From: JAFDZV01 sp035549015
GTDB lineage: Bacteria > Bacteroidota > Ignavibacteria > OLB7
Assembly (NCBI GenBank): GCA_035549015.1
Contig: DASZRW010000091.1
Span: 1 to 64,000 of the forward strand
DNA length: 64,000 bases
Direction of reading: 5' to 3'
The position numbers and the translations under genes are program-made. The first letter of the stretch is position 1; the number at the start of each line of letters is the position of its first letter. Shown piece by piece: positions 43,787-53,224 of the stretch. The notes beneath the pieces are model-generated. The model ran no database searches and was not told the origin of the DNA. It saw only the letters and a program-made list of their open reading frames with translations.

Positions 43787-44992
43787 TTACTCGATGATCT
43801 TCGTCACGACGCCGGCGCCCACCGTGCGGCCACCCTCACGGATGGCGAAGCGGAGGCCCTCCTCCATGGCGACCGGGGTGATCAGCTCGACGGTGAGACC
43901 GTCGACGTTGTCACCCGGCATCACCATCTCGGTGCCGGCCGGAAGGTTCGCGATACCGGTCACGTCCGTCGTACGGAAGTAGAACTGCGGACGATAGCCG
44001 TTGAAGAACGGCGTATGACGGCCACCTTCCTCCTTCGAGAGGACGTACACCTGAGCGGTGAACTTCGTGTGCGGCGTGATCGAGCCCGGCTTGCAGATAA
44101 CCATGCCGCGCTCGAGCTCGGTCTTGTCCACACCGCGCAGCAGCAGACCGACGTTGTCGCCGGCCTCGCCGCGATCGAGAAGCTTGCGGAACATTTCGAC
44201 GCCCGTCACAACGGACTTCTTCTTGGCACCGAAGCCAACCAGTTCCACTTCCTCGTTCACGTTGATCACCCCACGCTCGATACGGCCCGTGCCCACGGTG
44301 CCGCGGCCCGTGATCGAGAACACGTCTTCCACCGGCATGAGGAACGGCTTGTCCGTCTCACGCTCCGGGGTCGGGATGTAGTTGTCCACCGCATCCATGA
44401 GATCCCAGATGCACTGGAAGCGGGGATCGTCCATCGGAGCACCCGAGGTACCGGCTTCCAGAGCCTGGAGTGCCGAACCCATGATGATGGGGATGTCGTC
44501 GCCCGGGAACTCGTACTTCGAGAGAAGCTCGCGAACTTCGAGCTCCACCAGTTCGAGAAGATCCGGATCGGCGATATCCACCTTGTTCATGAACACCACG
44601 ATACGCGGCACACCGACCTGACGGCAGAGAAGAATGTGCTCGCGGGTCTGCGGCATCGGACCGTCGGTGGCAGCCACAACGAGGATGGCACCGTCCATCT
44701 GAGCCGCACCGGTGATCATGTTCTTCACGTAGTCGGCATGGCCCGGGCAATCCACGTGCGCGTAGTGACGCTTGTCGGTCTGATATTCCACGTGGGCCGT
44801 GGCAATTGTGATACCACGTGCGCGCTCCTCCGGAGCGTTGTCGATCGAATCGAACGTACGAACCTCGCCGCCGTTGCGCTTGGCAAGCGCCATCGTGATT
44901 GCTGCGGTCAGCGTGGTCTTGCCATGGTCAACGTGACCCACCGTGCCCACATTGATGTGAGGCTTACTGCGGTCAAATTTCTCCTTTGCCAT
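43787..44992 (-). CDS. tuf: elongation factor Tu
   Basis: A 401-residue GTPase. G1 is GHVDHGKT (19-26), G3 DCPGHADY, G4 NKVD; domains 2 and 3 are complete, ending AGVVTKIIE. It delivers aminoacyl-tRNA to the ribosome. It lies 76 nt after fusA as the last gene of the str cluster and is followed by a strong hairpin. Confidence 0.98.
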   Translation of the reverse strand: MAKEKFDRSKPHINVGTVGHVDHGKTTLTAAITMALAKRNGGEVRTFDSIDNAPEERARGITIATAHVEYQTDKRHYAHVDCPGHADYVKNMITGAAQMDGAILVVAATDGPMPQTREHILLCRQVGVPRIVVFMNKVDIADPDLLELVELEVRELLSKYEFPGDDIPIIMGSALQALEAGTSGAPMDDPRFQCIWDLMDAVDNYIPTPERETDKPFLMPVEDVFSITGRGTVGTGRIERGVINVNEEVELVGFGAKKKSVVTGVEMFRKLLDRGEAGDNVGLLLRGVDKTELERGMVICKPGSITPHTKFTAQVYVLSKEEGGRHTPFFNGYRPQFYFRTTDVTGIANLPAGTEMVMPGDNVDGLTVELITPVAMEEGLRFAIREGGRTVGAGVVTKIIE

Positions 44993-45068
44993 TCCTGATA
45001 CTCTCCTCTGTAGAGAAGGTTGAAGTTGATATAGCTAGTTAGTCTGAGTGTTTATCTCATTGATCGTC

Positions 45069-47186
45069 TTACGCTTCGGCCAGAGCCTTCTTACCGCTCT
45101 TCTCGATGATCTCCTCGGCCACGGACTTCGGAGCCTCCTCGTAATGGTCGAAGACCATCGTGAAGATCGCACGTCCCTGCGTCATCGAACGCAGGCGCGT
45201 CACATAGCCGAACATTTCGGCGAGCGGCACCATGGACTTGATCACCTGGGCGTCGGCACGATTGGTCATGCCTTCGATCCGGCCGCGGCGGCTGGACAGG
45301 TCGCCCATCACATCACCCATGTACTCTTCCGGCGTCACCACCTCCACGGCCATCACCGGCTCCAGCAGCACCGGCTTCGCCTTGCGGCAGGCATCCTTGA
45401 AGCACATCGATGCGGCGATCTTGAACGCCATTTCGGAGGAGTCCACATCGTGGTACGAACCGAAGTGCAGACGCGCCTTGATGTCCACAACCGGATAACC
45501 GGCCAGCACACCGTTGCGCATCGCCTCCACGATTCCCTGCTCCACCGGCTTGATGTATTCCTTCGGAATCACACCGCCGACGATGGCGTTCTCGAACTCG
45601 AAGCCCTTGCCCGGTTCGTTCGGCGAGAACTCGATCACGACGTGACCGAACTGGCCCTTGCCGCCGGTCTGGCGAACGAACTTGTACTCGTTGTCCACCG
45701 TGTTGCGGATCGTCTCGCGATAGGCCACCTGCGGCTTGCCGACGTTCGCCTCAACGCGGAACTCGCGGCGGATGCGATCAACGATGATGTCCAGGTGAAG
45801 TTCACCCACACCGGAGATGATCGTCTGCCCGGTCTCCTCGTCCGTATGAACGCGGAACGTGGGGTCCTCCTCGGCAAGCTTCACGAGAGCCTCGCCCAGC
45901 TTGTCCTGATCGGCCTTCGTCTTCGGCTCGATGGCCTGGTCGATAACCGGATCGGCGAACTCCATCTTCTCGAGAACGATCGGATCGGCCTCGTCGCACA
46001 ACGTGTCGCCGGTCTTCGTGGCCTTCAGGCCCACAACGGCAACGATGTCGCCCGTCAACGCCTCGTCGATATCCTCGCGATGGTTCGCGTGCATGCGAAG
46101 CAGGCGCCCGATGCGCTCCTTCTTCCCGGTGATCGAGTTGAGAACGTAGGAGCCGGCCGAGAGCGAGCCCGAGTAGACCCGGACAAACGTAAGCCTTCCC
46201 ACGAACTTGTCCGTGATGATCTTGAAGGCGAGCCCGGCAAACTTCTCGCTGTCGGACACCTGGCGCTCGATGTGATCGCTGGTATCGATGTGATGCCCGG
46301 GCGTGGCGCCGATGTCCAGCGGCGACGGCATGAACTCGATCACTGCATCGAGAAGCTGCTGCACGCCCTTGTTCTTGAACGAGGAGCCAAGCAGCACCGG
46401 AATGATCTTCACCTGCAGCGTGGCCTCGCGCAGAACCTTGCGGATCTCCTCCGCCGAGATCTCCTCGCCGCCGAGATACTTCTCGAGCAGCGTGTCGTCC
46501 ACCTCGGCAACGGCTTCCAGCATGGCCGTGCGATACTCGCGGGCAATCTCCTCCATGTCGTGCGGAACATCGATCACGTCCCACTTCGAGCCTTGGGAGT
46601 TATCGTCGAAGATGTAGGCCTTCATCTCGATCAGGTCCACGATCCCCTTGAAGATATCCCCCTGCCCCACCGGCAGCTGCACCGGCACGGCATTGGCGCC
46701 GAGGCGATCCTTGATCATCCCGACAACCTTCAGGAAGTCCGCACCGACGCGGTCCATCTTGTTCACGAAGGCGATACGCGGCACCTGGTACTTGTCGGCC
46801 TGGCGCCAGACGGTCTCGGACTGCGGCTCAACACCGCCGACCGAGCAGAAGAGCGCAACGGCGCCGTCGAGCACGCGAAGCGAACGCTCCACCTCGACGG
46901 TAAAGTCCACGTGCCCCGGGGTATCGATGATGTTGAACCGATGCTCCGGGAACTGCGCCGCCGAACCACGCCAGAGGCAGCTTGTCGCCGCGGACGTGAT
47001 CGTGATGCCGCGCTCCTGCTCCTGCTCCATGTAGTCCATGGTTGCAGCACCATCGTGCACTTCGCCCATGCGGTGCAGGACGCCGGTATAGAAAAGGATT
47101 CGTTCGGTCGTCGTAGTCTTTCCGGCATCGATGTGAGCCATGATGCCGATGTTGCGCACGCGATCGAGTGGATATAAACGGGGCAT
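45069..47186 (-). CDS. fusA: elongation factor G
   Basis: A 705-residue translocase with all five domains. G1 is AHIDAGKT (about 17-24), followed by GITITSAAT, DTPGHVDF and NKMDRVGAD. Domain IV begins RETIRNTVDNEYKFVRQTGG and includes GKGQFGHVVIE. It catalyses ribosomal translocation and, with RRF, recycling. It lies 196 nt after rpsG in the str cluster. Confidence 0.98.
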   Translation of the reverse strand: MPRLYPLDRVRNIGIMAHIDAGKTTTTERILFYTGVLHRMGEVHDGAATMDYMEQEQERGITITSAATSCLWRGSAAQFPEHRFNIIDTPGHVDFTVEVERSLRVLDGAVALFCSVGGVEPQSETVWRQADKYQVPRIAFVNKMDRVGADFLKVVGMIKDRLGANAVPVQLPVGQGDIFKGIVDLIEMKAYIFDDNSQGSKWDVIDVPHDMEEIAREYRTAMLEAVAEVDDTLLEKYLGGEEISAEEIRKVLREATLQVKIIPVLLGSSFKNKGVQQLLDAVIEFMPSPLDIGATPGHHIDTSDHIERQVSDSEKFAGLAFKIITDKFVGRLTFVRVYSGSLSAGSYVLNSITGKKERIGRLLRMHANHREDIDEALTGDIVAVVGLKATKTGDTLCDEADPIVLEKMEFADPVIDQAIEPKTKADQDKLGEALVKLAEEDPTFRVHTDEETGQTIISGVGELHLDIIVDRIRREFRVEANVGKPQVAYRETIRNTVDNEYKFVRQTGGKGQFGHVVIEFSPNEPGKGFEFENAIVGGVIPKEYIKPVEQGIVEAMRNGVLAGYPVVDIKARLHFGSYHDVDSSEMAFKIAASMCFKDACRKAKPVLLEPVMAVEVVTPEEYMGDVMGDLSSRRGRIEGMTNRADAQVIKSMVPLAEMFGYVTRLRSMTQGRAIFTMVFDHYEEAPKSVAEEIIEKSGKKALAEA

Positions 47187-47382
47187 GACCTGATGAAATC
47201 CCTATACGTGAATGTTCGTGTTCTTCGAATCGGACCCTGGCCAGCGAATCAACTTCAAACAGCTCCTGTTGGAGAAGCTCCAACTCGTCCGCATGGCACG
47301 CAGTCGCGTCGTGCACAGGCACGACGCGGGGAGATTACTGCGCTCGAATAATCTGGATGTAAACAACGAGGCGAAGCGTGGC

Positions 47383-47850
47383 TTACCAGCGGAAGTGGGC
47401 GAATGCGCGGTTGGCATCGGCCATGCGATGCACATCCTCGCGCTTCTTCACCGAGCTCCCCTCGCCGTTGGCAGCGGCGACAAGCTCACCGGCCAGCTTC
47501 TCCTGCATGCTCTTCTCACGCCGATCGGTTGCGTACTTGATCAACCAGCGGATGCCGAGCGCCGTCCGGCGATCCGGACGAACCTCCATCGGCACCTGGT
47601 AGGTGGACCCGCCAACGCGGCGCGAACGCACCTCAACCATCGGCGATGCGTTGTTGAGCGCCTTGCGGAACACTTCCAGCGGCTCCTGCGAGGTACGCTT
47701 GCCGGCAAGTTCCAGGGCGCTGTAGAAGATGCGACGAGCGGTGCTCTTCTTGCCGTCCTCCATCAGGTTGTTGATGAACCGTGCAACCGTGACGTCGTTG
47801 TACAACGGATCAGGAAGCACACGGCGCTTCTCGGCGCGTTTCTTTCTCAT
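47383..47850 (-). CDS. rpsG: 30S ribosomal protein S7
   Basis: 155 residues: MRKKRAEKRRVLPDPLYNDV, RFINNLMEDGKKSTARRIFY, RVGGSTYQVPMEVRPDRRTA. Normal length. It nucleates the 30S head and in E. coli represses str-operon translation. Confidence 0.97.
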   Translation of the reverse strand: MRKKRAEKRRVLPDPLYNDVTVARFINNLMEDGKKSTARRIFYSALELAGKRTSQEPLEVFRKALNNASPMVEVRSRRVGGSTYQVPMEVRPDRRTALGIRWLIKYATDRREKSMQEKLAGELVAAANGEGSSVKKREDVHRMADANRAFAHFRW

Positions 47851-47984
47851 GCTACTCTCGCGATGTATTGATTCAAGGTACTTCTGGTATCATCGTCTTC
47901 GGACCGCGTACGCCCGCAACCGAACCCGGCTGCGTCCCGTTCCGCTCGGCCCGTGCAGCCCCGGATGCCGGGTGCCGGTGCTTC

Positions 47985-48359
47985 CTACTTCTTCGGGCGC
48001 TTCGCGCCGTACTTCGAACGTCCCTGGGCGCGCTTGCTGACACCCTGGGTGTCCAGCGTGCCGCGAATGATGTGATAGCGCACACCCGGCAGGTCCTTGA
48101 CGCGGCCACCACGGATCAGCACGATCGAGTGCTCCTGCAGATTGTGCCCCTCGCCCGGGATATAGGCGGTCACCTCGATGCCGTTCGTCAGACGAACACG
48201 GGCAACCTTGCGCAGAGCCGAGTTCGGCTTCTTCGGCGTGGTTGTGTAGACACGGGTGCAAACGCCACGGCGCTGCGGGCAGGAGTCGAGCGCCGGCGAG
48301 CTGCTCTTGTACGACTCGACTTGGCGCCCCTTACGGACGAGCTGGTTGATTGTCGGCAC
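47985..48359 (-). CDS. rpsL: 30S ribosomal protein S12
   Basis: 124 residues. The conserved start PTINQLVRKGR is preceded in frame by a valine codon GTG at 48359 and by no ATG at that place, so GTG is the probable start. An ATG at 48437 would add 26 atypical residues and overlap the promoter. TPKKPNSALRKVARVRL carries the streptomycin-related lysine; VKDLPGVRYHIIRGTLD is intact. It is the first gene of the str cluster. Confidence 0.95.
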   Translation of the reverse strand: MPTINQLVRKGRQVESYKSSSPALDSCPQRRGVCTRVYTTTPKKPNSALRKVARVRLTNGIEVTAYIPGEGHNLQEHSIVLIRGGRVKDLPGVRYHIIRGTLDTQGVSKRAQGRSKYGAKRPKK

Positions 48360-48412
48360 TGGTTCGGACTCGAAAAATGACTGGATTAGGTCGTTCGATG
48401 TAAGAAAGCCTG

Positions 48413-48444
48413 CTAATATAGGAAGCACCTCAAACATGAGTCAA
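48413..48444 (-). promoter_or_regulatory. promoter of the str operon (rpsL)
   Basis: Minus strand: TTG at 48444-48442, a 21-nt spacer, then TATATTAG at 48420-48413, one base from TAnnTTTG. The GTG start of rpsL is 54 nt downstream, giving a short leader. Confidence 0.65.
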
Positions 48445-48500
48445 GCTCACGTCCGAGCCAATTCCCCTCGGTTTTGTTACGGATCGTGTGCCTTCGGGGC

Positions 48501-49238
48501 TCAATGCCCCTTCGGAGCGGCCGATCCGGAATGCGATCCCTCCCCTGCAGCACCCTGCGGAGCGCTCTCGGGTGCGGCGTTGGGAGCCGGGGATGTTCCC
48601 CCGCTCCGGCCGCCGGAGGCAGGCCCGCTCGGGCGCCCACCCTCCCGCGGAGCCCCGTTCGGTACGCCGCCGTTCGGCACGGGACCGTTCGGCATGGCGC
48701 CACCCGGCGCGCGCTGGCCCGGAGGCTGATCCGGACGCTGCCCCTGCGGCCCGCCCGGAGGGCGGGGCGGCTTCGCCACCAGATACTTGCCGTCGCGCGG
48801 ACGGAGATACATCACATTCGCCGGCTGGCCGCTGTGCTGCACCGTGACGACGATCAACGTATCCACCTTGAGAACCTTGTAGTCGCCGGCGAACATCGCG
48901 GCCACTCCCTGGTCCGTCGCGAGGATCTTCGAGTAGATGTCGCGATGACTCTTTCCCTTCAACGCCTCCCAGCGGGCACGCTCGGTCGGCGGCAGCTGGT
49001 CCAGATGGGCCATCTGCATGCCGATCAGTGTATCCACCTCGGCGCGGCGGGCGCTGTCCAGAACATCGTACAGGAAGCCGCCATCATGCTTGCGCGCCGC
49101 CTCCACCAGTTCACGGTAGAAGTCTCGCGGGTCCGCATCGGCCCCGCCGCCGCAGGAGGAAACCAGTACCCCGGCGGCAATCAGCAGCAGCGCCGCGATG
49201 GCATGGCCGGAAGGCCGCAACCGGCCATGAAGGATCAT
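48501..49238 (-). CDS. lipoprotein with proline/glycine-rich C-terminus
   Basis: A 245-residue protein. Its start, MILHGRLRPSGHAIAALLLI, gives a signal peptide with lipobox VSSC, so it should be lipidated. Residues ~30-145 form a charged, folded-looking domain (DFYRELVEAARKHDGGFLYD, YLRPRDGKYLVAKPP). The last ~100 residues are low complexity, with PNG-type repeats (MPNGPVPNGGVPNG) and G/P/S-rich sequence. I do not recognise the domain. It may be an outer-membrane or periplasmic lipoprotein with a flexible tail. The frame continues upstream to 49397 without export logic, so the trimmed start is preferred. Confidence 0.78.
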   Translation of the reverse strand: MILHGRLRPSGHAIAALLLIAAGVLVSSCGGGADADPRDFYRELVEAARKHDGGFLYDVLDSARRAEVDTLIGMQMAHLDQLPPTERARWEALKGKSHRDIYSKILATDQGVAAMFAGDYKVLKVDTLIVVTVQHSGQPANVMYLRPRDGKYLVAKPPRPPGGPQGQRPDQPPGQRAPGGAMPNGPVPNGGVPNGAPREGGRPSGPASGGRSGGTSPAPNAAPESAPQGAAGEGSHSGSAAPKGH

Positions 49239-49426
49239 GTGCAATTCGGATAGTCCTTGACTCTTGTTCGTCCAGACGATCCTCCGCCCTGCCGGACTGT
49301 GCCGCGCACATGGCCGTACAACGGAGAAGGACGGCAAAGTTACATCCGCGGCGGGAGTTGGCAATGTCTCCCGCCAGTTTCCCGGCTGCAGTTTCATCGG
49401 CGGGCGGTGTCGCGTAACTTCGCGTC

Positions 49427-50164
49427 ATGCAAGCCGGAAGGATCGCTCCGACAACCGATACCATTACGCTCGACGGCACACTCGTCACGTACACCGTGCG
49501 GCGCAATCCTCGCGCGAAGTACATGCGCATCACCATCTCCCCCTACCACGGAGTTGTGGTGACGCTCCCGGCACGGCTGAAGCGCTATGTGAATCCGGCC
49601 GCCCTGCTCCGCGAGAAGAAGGAATGGGTGCTCGAACAGCTTCAACGCATCCCCGTCTCCTCCGCACCCAAGCCCCTCGAGAACGGTTCGGTTGTGTACT
49701 ACCTGGGCAAGGAATACAGGGTGCGGCTCCGTTCGGGTGAGCTGTGGACGGGATGCGAACTCGCGCACGGCGTTCTGTCGGTGCACATGCCTCATGACTT
49801 CGAGGGAGATCCGAAGGAGATCGTGCTGGCGTGGATAAAGGCACAGGCGGCGAAACGCATCAAGGCCGAGGCAGAACATCTTGCGGAGGTGGTAGACGTA
49901 CACTACACACGGGTCAGTGTACGCGATCAGAAGACGAAATGGGGAAGCTGTTCGAAGGCCGGCGCGCTCTCCTTCAACTGGCGCCTGATTCTCTTCCCTC
50001 CGAAAGTGCTGCGCTACATCGTTGTTCACGAGCTCTGCCACCTGCGGCACTTCAATCACTCGCAGCGATTCTGGAATCTGGTGGCCCGCCACGATCCGGA
50101 CTACGAAAGCTCCATCGAGTGGTTGAAGACGAACGGCCTCCGGATGGAGGCGGCGCTTCGCTGA
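49427..50164 (+). CDS. YgjP-type (DUF45) zinc metallopeptidase
   Basis: A 245-residue protein of the M48-related YgjP/WLM family. KWGSCSKAGALSFNWRLIL and VVHELCHLRHFNHSQRFW are diagnostic. H201, E202 and H205 form the HExxH zinc site, with a further His at 208 or 211. The physiological substrate of this family is not settled; in some bacteria it is linked to type I restriction loci, but not here. There is no export signal, so it is cytoplasmic. Confidence 0.9.
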   Translation: MQAGRIAPTTDTITLDGTLVTYTVRRNPRAKYMRITISPYHGVVVTLPARLKRYVNPAALLREKKEWVLEQLQRIPVSSAPKPLENGSVVYYLGKEYRVRLRSGELWTGCELAHGVLSVHMPHDFEGDPKEIVLAWIKAQAAKRIKAEAEHLAEVVDVHYTRVSVRDQKTKWGSCSKAGALSFNWRLILFPPKVLRYIVVHELCHLRHFNHSQRFWNLVARHDPDYESSIEWLKTNGLRMEAALR

Positions 50165-50196
50165 GAGCGACGACAGAAGGCGAGAGGAAACGACAA

Positions 50197-50238
50197 CGGA
50201 GGCGAGGTATGCGGGATATCCCGTTACCGTCGCCTCCG
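50197..50238. terminator. bidirectional hairpin between convergent genes
   Basis: The nine-base outer arms cggaggcga (50197-50205) and tcgcctccg (50230-50238) enclose ggta/tacc and the palindrome cgggatatcccg. It lies between the plus-strand metallopeptidase stop (50164) and the minus-strand VWA stop (50276). Confidence 0.65.
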
Positions 50239-50275
50239 CTGATTTCACCATCCGCCGGCACCATGCGGAACCAGA

Positions 50276-51943
50276 CTACTGCAGGATCACGAGCGGATAG
50301 ATGGAAACATTTCCGGCCGTTGCCACGCGCACGAAGTAGTGCCCGTTGGCAATCCCGTGCAGATCGATCGCCAGCGTGTGCTCTCCCTCACCCAGAACGC
50401 CGTCGAACAACAGGGCAACGCGCCTCCCCTCCGCATCGATCACATCGGCCGCCGCATGCCCGCCCGCCGGCATCGTGAACCGCACCTCTCCCTCCCCATG
50501 CAGCGGGTTCGGCACAACCTCCATCGCAACGGCCTTCGCCGGCTCCTCCTGCCGCAAAACGCCCGCAACGCCGGGAGCGTGATAGCCAAGCAGGCGGCCG
50601 GGGGTCGTGTCGCCGTCGTAGGAGAGCGAGGGGATAACGTTCCGGAGCGTCCCGTTGCGCCGGGGATCGGGCGATGTGTAGTACACGGAGCAGCACCCCT
50701 TCTCGAAGACGATGTCCGCGATGCTCGCGAAGACGGAATCCATTGCGGAGGCATCGCGCACGCTGAAGTACCGCCCGCCGGTCTCCGATGCGAGCTTGCG
50801 AAGCGAGTCGTCACTGTCCAGCAGGAGGCCGATGGTGAACACCGGAACGCCGGCCTTCCGCGCACGCGCTATCACCTCGGTCACGGTGGTCACCGCCGAT
50901 CGATTGTCCTCGCCGTCGGTGAGAACCACAACGGCCTTGCGCCGCGTTGACGGACGGCTCTGAATGTCCGTGATGGAACGGACCATCGCATCGTACACCG
51001 CCGTCCATCCGCCCGGCTGCAGCCCGTCGATCGCGCGATTCAGCAGCACCGCGTTGCTGGTCCAGTCCTGGTCCAGACGGGTTGCATCGTCGAAGGAGTA
51101 GATGGCGGACTCATCGGCCGGGCCCAGCTTCGCAACGAAGTGCTTGCCGGCATCGCGCGTCTGCGCTATCCGCGTGGAGTTGCCGAACGGTTCGCTCATG
51201 CTCCCGCTCCGATCGAACACCATCGCCACGGAGACGGCATTGGAGCGCTCTGAGCAGTCCACCCGGTCCACCGGCACCGGCATGCCGTTCTCGGTCAGCA
51301 CGACGTGCCCGCCGAAATTCTCCTGGGCCACGGAATCGCGCCGCACCTTCATCGCAACACGGATGGTCGGGAATGCGCTGGAGTCGATGCCGCATATCTC
51401 GAACGTCGTGAGCGGAAGCTCCTCCACCAGCACGTGCAGCCAGCCGCTGTTGTTGTCGTGCGCATCGCGCTTTACCAGGTTCTTGAAATTCCAGTCGATG
51501 ATGGTTGCGGATATCGGGCGGCCGTCCCCCTGGATGATCGTCGAGTAGCGGTGATCGTCCCGCAGCGGCGCCTTCGGCAGCGGCTGGCCGTCGATGCGAA
51601 GCCCATGGGAGTTCAGCAGACGCGCATCGCCAACGTACACCGGAGGCCCCTCCGGGAACGCTCGCCACTCCGGCTTTGCCCACTCCTCCGCGGGGAAGGA
51701 GTAGATCCACATCCCATCCACACTGCTGTTGACCGTATCCTCCCACATGGAGTACGTGCCCCAGGCCGTGATGCGATATCGATGATCGGGAAGGGTGGCC
51801 GACGGCGAGTAGAGTGTATCGGGCGATCGCGAATCGAGCTCGAACTGATACGGGAACTGGCGCTGCGCGCGGGCGGTTGTGAACGCGAACGCAAGAAGAA
51901 ACAGTGCTGCGAGAAGTCTGCGCGGTATCGGTCTGCTGTTCAT
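50276..51943 (-). CDS. secreted von Willebrand factor A protein with T9SS sorting tail
   Basis: A 555-residue protein. The signal peptide ends TTARAQ (residue 27). A beta-rich N-terminal part spans about 30-235. The VWA domain spans about 236-415 with an intact metal-binding site DRSGS (244-248), GGWTAVYDA and VVVLTDGEDNRS. The last ~85 residues form a T9SS type A sorting domain (VVPNPLHGEGEVRF ... GIANGHYFVRVATAG). It is probably displayed on or released from the cell surface, with a metal-dependent adhesion or binding role. Ligand unknown. Confidence 0.88.
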   Translation of the reverse strand: MNSRPIPRRLLAALFLLAFAFTTARAQRQFPYQFELDSRSPDTLYSPSATLPDHRYRITAWGTYSMWEDTVNSSVDGMWIYSFPAEEWAKPEWRAFPEGPPVYVGDARLLNSHGLRIDGQPLPKAPLRDDHRYSTIIQGDGRPISATIIDWNFKNLVKRDAHDNNSGWLHVLVEELPLTTFEICGIDSSAFPTIRVAMKVRRDSVAQENFGGHVVLTENGMPVPVDRVDCSERSNAVSVAMVFDRSGSMSEPFGNSTRIAQTRDAGKHFVAKLGPADESAIYSFDDATRLDQDWTSNAVLLNRAIDGLQPGGWTAVYDAMVRSITDIQSRPSTRRKAVVVLTDGEDNRSAVTTVTEVIARARKAGVPVFTIGLLLDSDDSLRKLASETGGRYFSVRDASAMDSVFASIADIVFEKGCCSVYYTSPDPRRNGTLRNVIPSLSYDGDTTPGRLLGYHAPGVAGVLRQEEPAKAVAMEVVPNPLHGEGEVRFTMPAGGHAAADVIDAEGRRVALLFDGVLGEGEHTLAIDLHGIANGHYFVRVATAGNVSIYPLVILQ

Positions 51944-52138
51944 GTTCTCCTCACTTCAAACGGACATGAGTTCGCCGGAGATTATGTTCATCGGAACATT
52001 CCCCATGACAGCAAAGCCGTGCGGAGGTTGACCGCGATCTGAAAAAAAAATCTATGGTGGAGACGATGCGGGAGGCCGCGCGGTGCACAGCCTCCCGGAG
52101 ACGAATTGCCCAGGCGGGACGCACCTGCCGCAGCCGGA

Positions 52139-52870
52139 TCAGAAATAGCGGCTGAGATAGTCCGGCAGCATGGCGCGCCATGTAGGCCAGTCGTGCCCCC
52201 ACTCCGGGCCCCAGATCTCCACGTTGTTCGGGATCCCCTTCGCTCCAAGCACGTTCGCGATTGCCCAGGTTGCTCCGGGCGCCTCGTACGATCCCTCGCC
52301 GCTCAGGAAGTGTATGTCCGACTTGCTCTGCAGCAGGCCCAGGATGGCCCCGTCGTGCAGGTTCGGGAGATAGTCCATGGGGGAGTTGAAGTACACATCC
52401 TCATCGTAATAGCCCTTCGAATAGGACTTGAGATCGTAGATGCCGCTCATCGCGATCGTGCCGTCGAAGAGATCCGGGCGGCGGAAGACGGTGTTCGCCG
52501 CGTGGAACGCGCCCAGCGAAACGCCGGAGGTGATCGTAAGCGTGCGCCCGCCGGTTGCATTGTTCATGTAGGGAACCACCTCCTCCGCCACGTAGGCATT
52601 GAACTGCTGATGGCGCACCGCCTTCTGTCTGGGCGAGATGGTATCGTTCAGCCAGCTCTCGCTGTTGATGGAGTTGATGGAGAAGACACGAATCTTTCCT
52701 TCTTCGATCAACGGCTTGATGGCGTCGATCAGATAGAAGCGTTCGTACTCGAGATAGTCCGCGGCGGCCGAGGGAAACATCAGCAGCGCGAAGCCGCTGT
52801 GGCCGTAGATCGCAATCTCCATCTCCTTGTTCAGGTTCGGGCTATACCAGGAATCAAGCAATCGATCCAT
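52139..52870 (-). CDS. alpha/beta-hydrolase of the esterase D/Fes type
   Basis: A 243-residue protein starting MDRLLDSWYSPNLNKEMEIA. The nucleophile elbow is SGVSLGA (Ser118), and the C-terminal WGHDWPTW supplies the histidine. The esterase-type family (putative esterase, PF00756) acts on ester or peptidoglycan-linked substrates. Homologs of this short 'esterase-like' type are usually cytoplasmic, and no signal peptide is visible. The frame extends 32 codons upstream (52966) but lacks family similarity. It lies about 200 nt upstream of the VWA gene on the same strand. Confidence 0.85.
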   Translation of the reverse strand: MDRLLDSWYSPNLNKEMEIAIYGHSGFALLMFPSAAADYLEYERFYLIDAIKPLIEEGKIRVFSINSINSESWLNDTISPRQKAVRHQQFNAYVAEEVVPYMNNATGGRTLTITSGVSLGAFHAANTVFRRPDLFDGTIAMSGIYDLKSYSKGYYDEDVYFNSPMDYLPNLHDGAILGLLQSKSDIHFLSGEGSYEAPGATWAIANVLGAKGIPNNVEIWGPEWGHDWPTWRAMLPDYLSRYF

Positions 52871-53224
52871 GCTGTTCGAGGGAATTGACGTGAGACGTGC
52901 ATGAGCGGCAACGGATGTGCCGGGGTCGAGGTGCACGGGATAATAAGAAAAACCATGGTGCACCAAAGCTGGTTCAGCCCGATCCGAACGGATTTCTCCG
53001 CCGGAGGCTCGCCCCCATCAACGGCCCGGGCGAAGTGATCGAGCTCGATACCCGGCCCGCAGCGCCGCGCACCGCGTTGAAACGTCCGCCAGCAAGGCCG
53101 TGCCGGGCCTTCGCACGCCATGCGTCGCCACCCGCCCCTCCCGGCAGCGACGCGCTCCGGTACATGCCGCGGTTTCCGATCGGTCGTACCGCGACAGGTT
53201 CGATTCAAGCGATGGCGCGGCGCA
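52871..53224. other. intergenic region upstream of the esterase
   Basis: 354 nt between the esterase start and the rsmI stop. I see no gene and no confident promoter or terminator. Confidence 0.5.
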
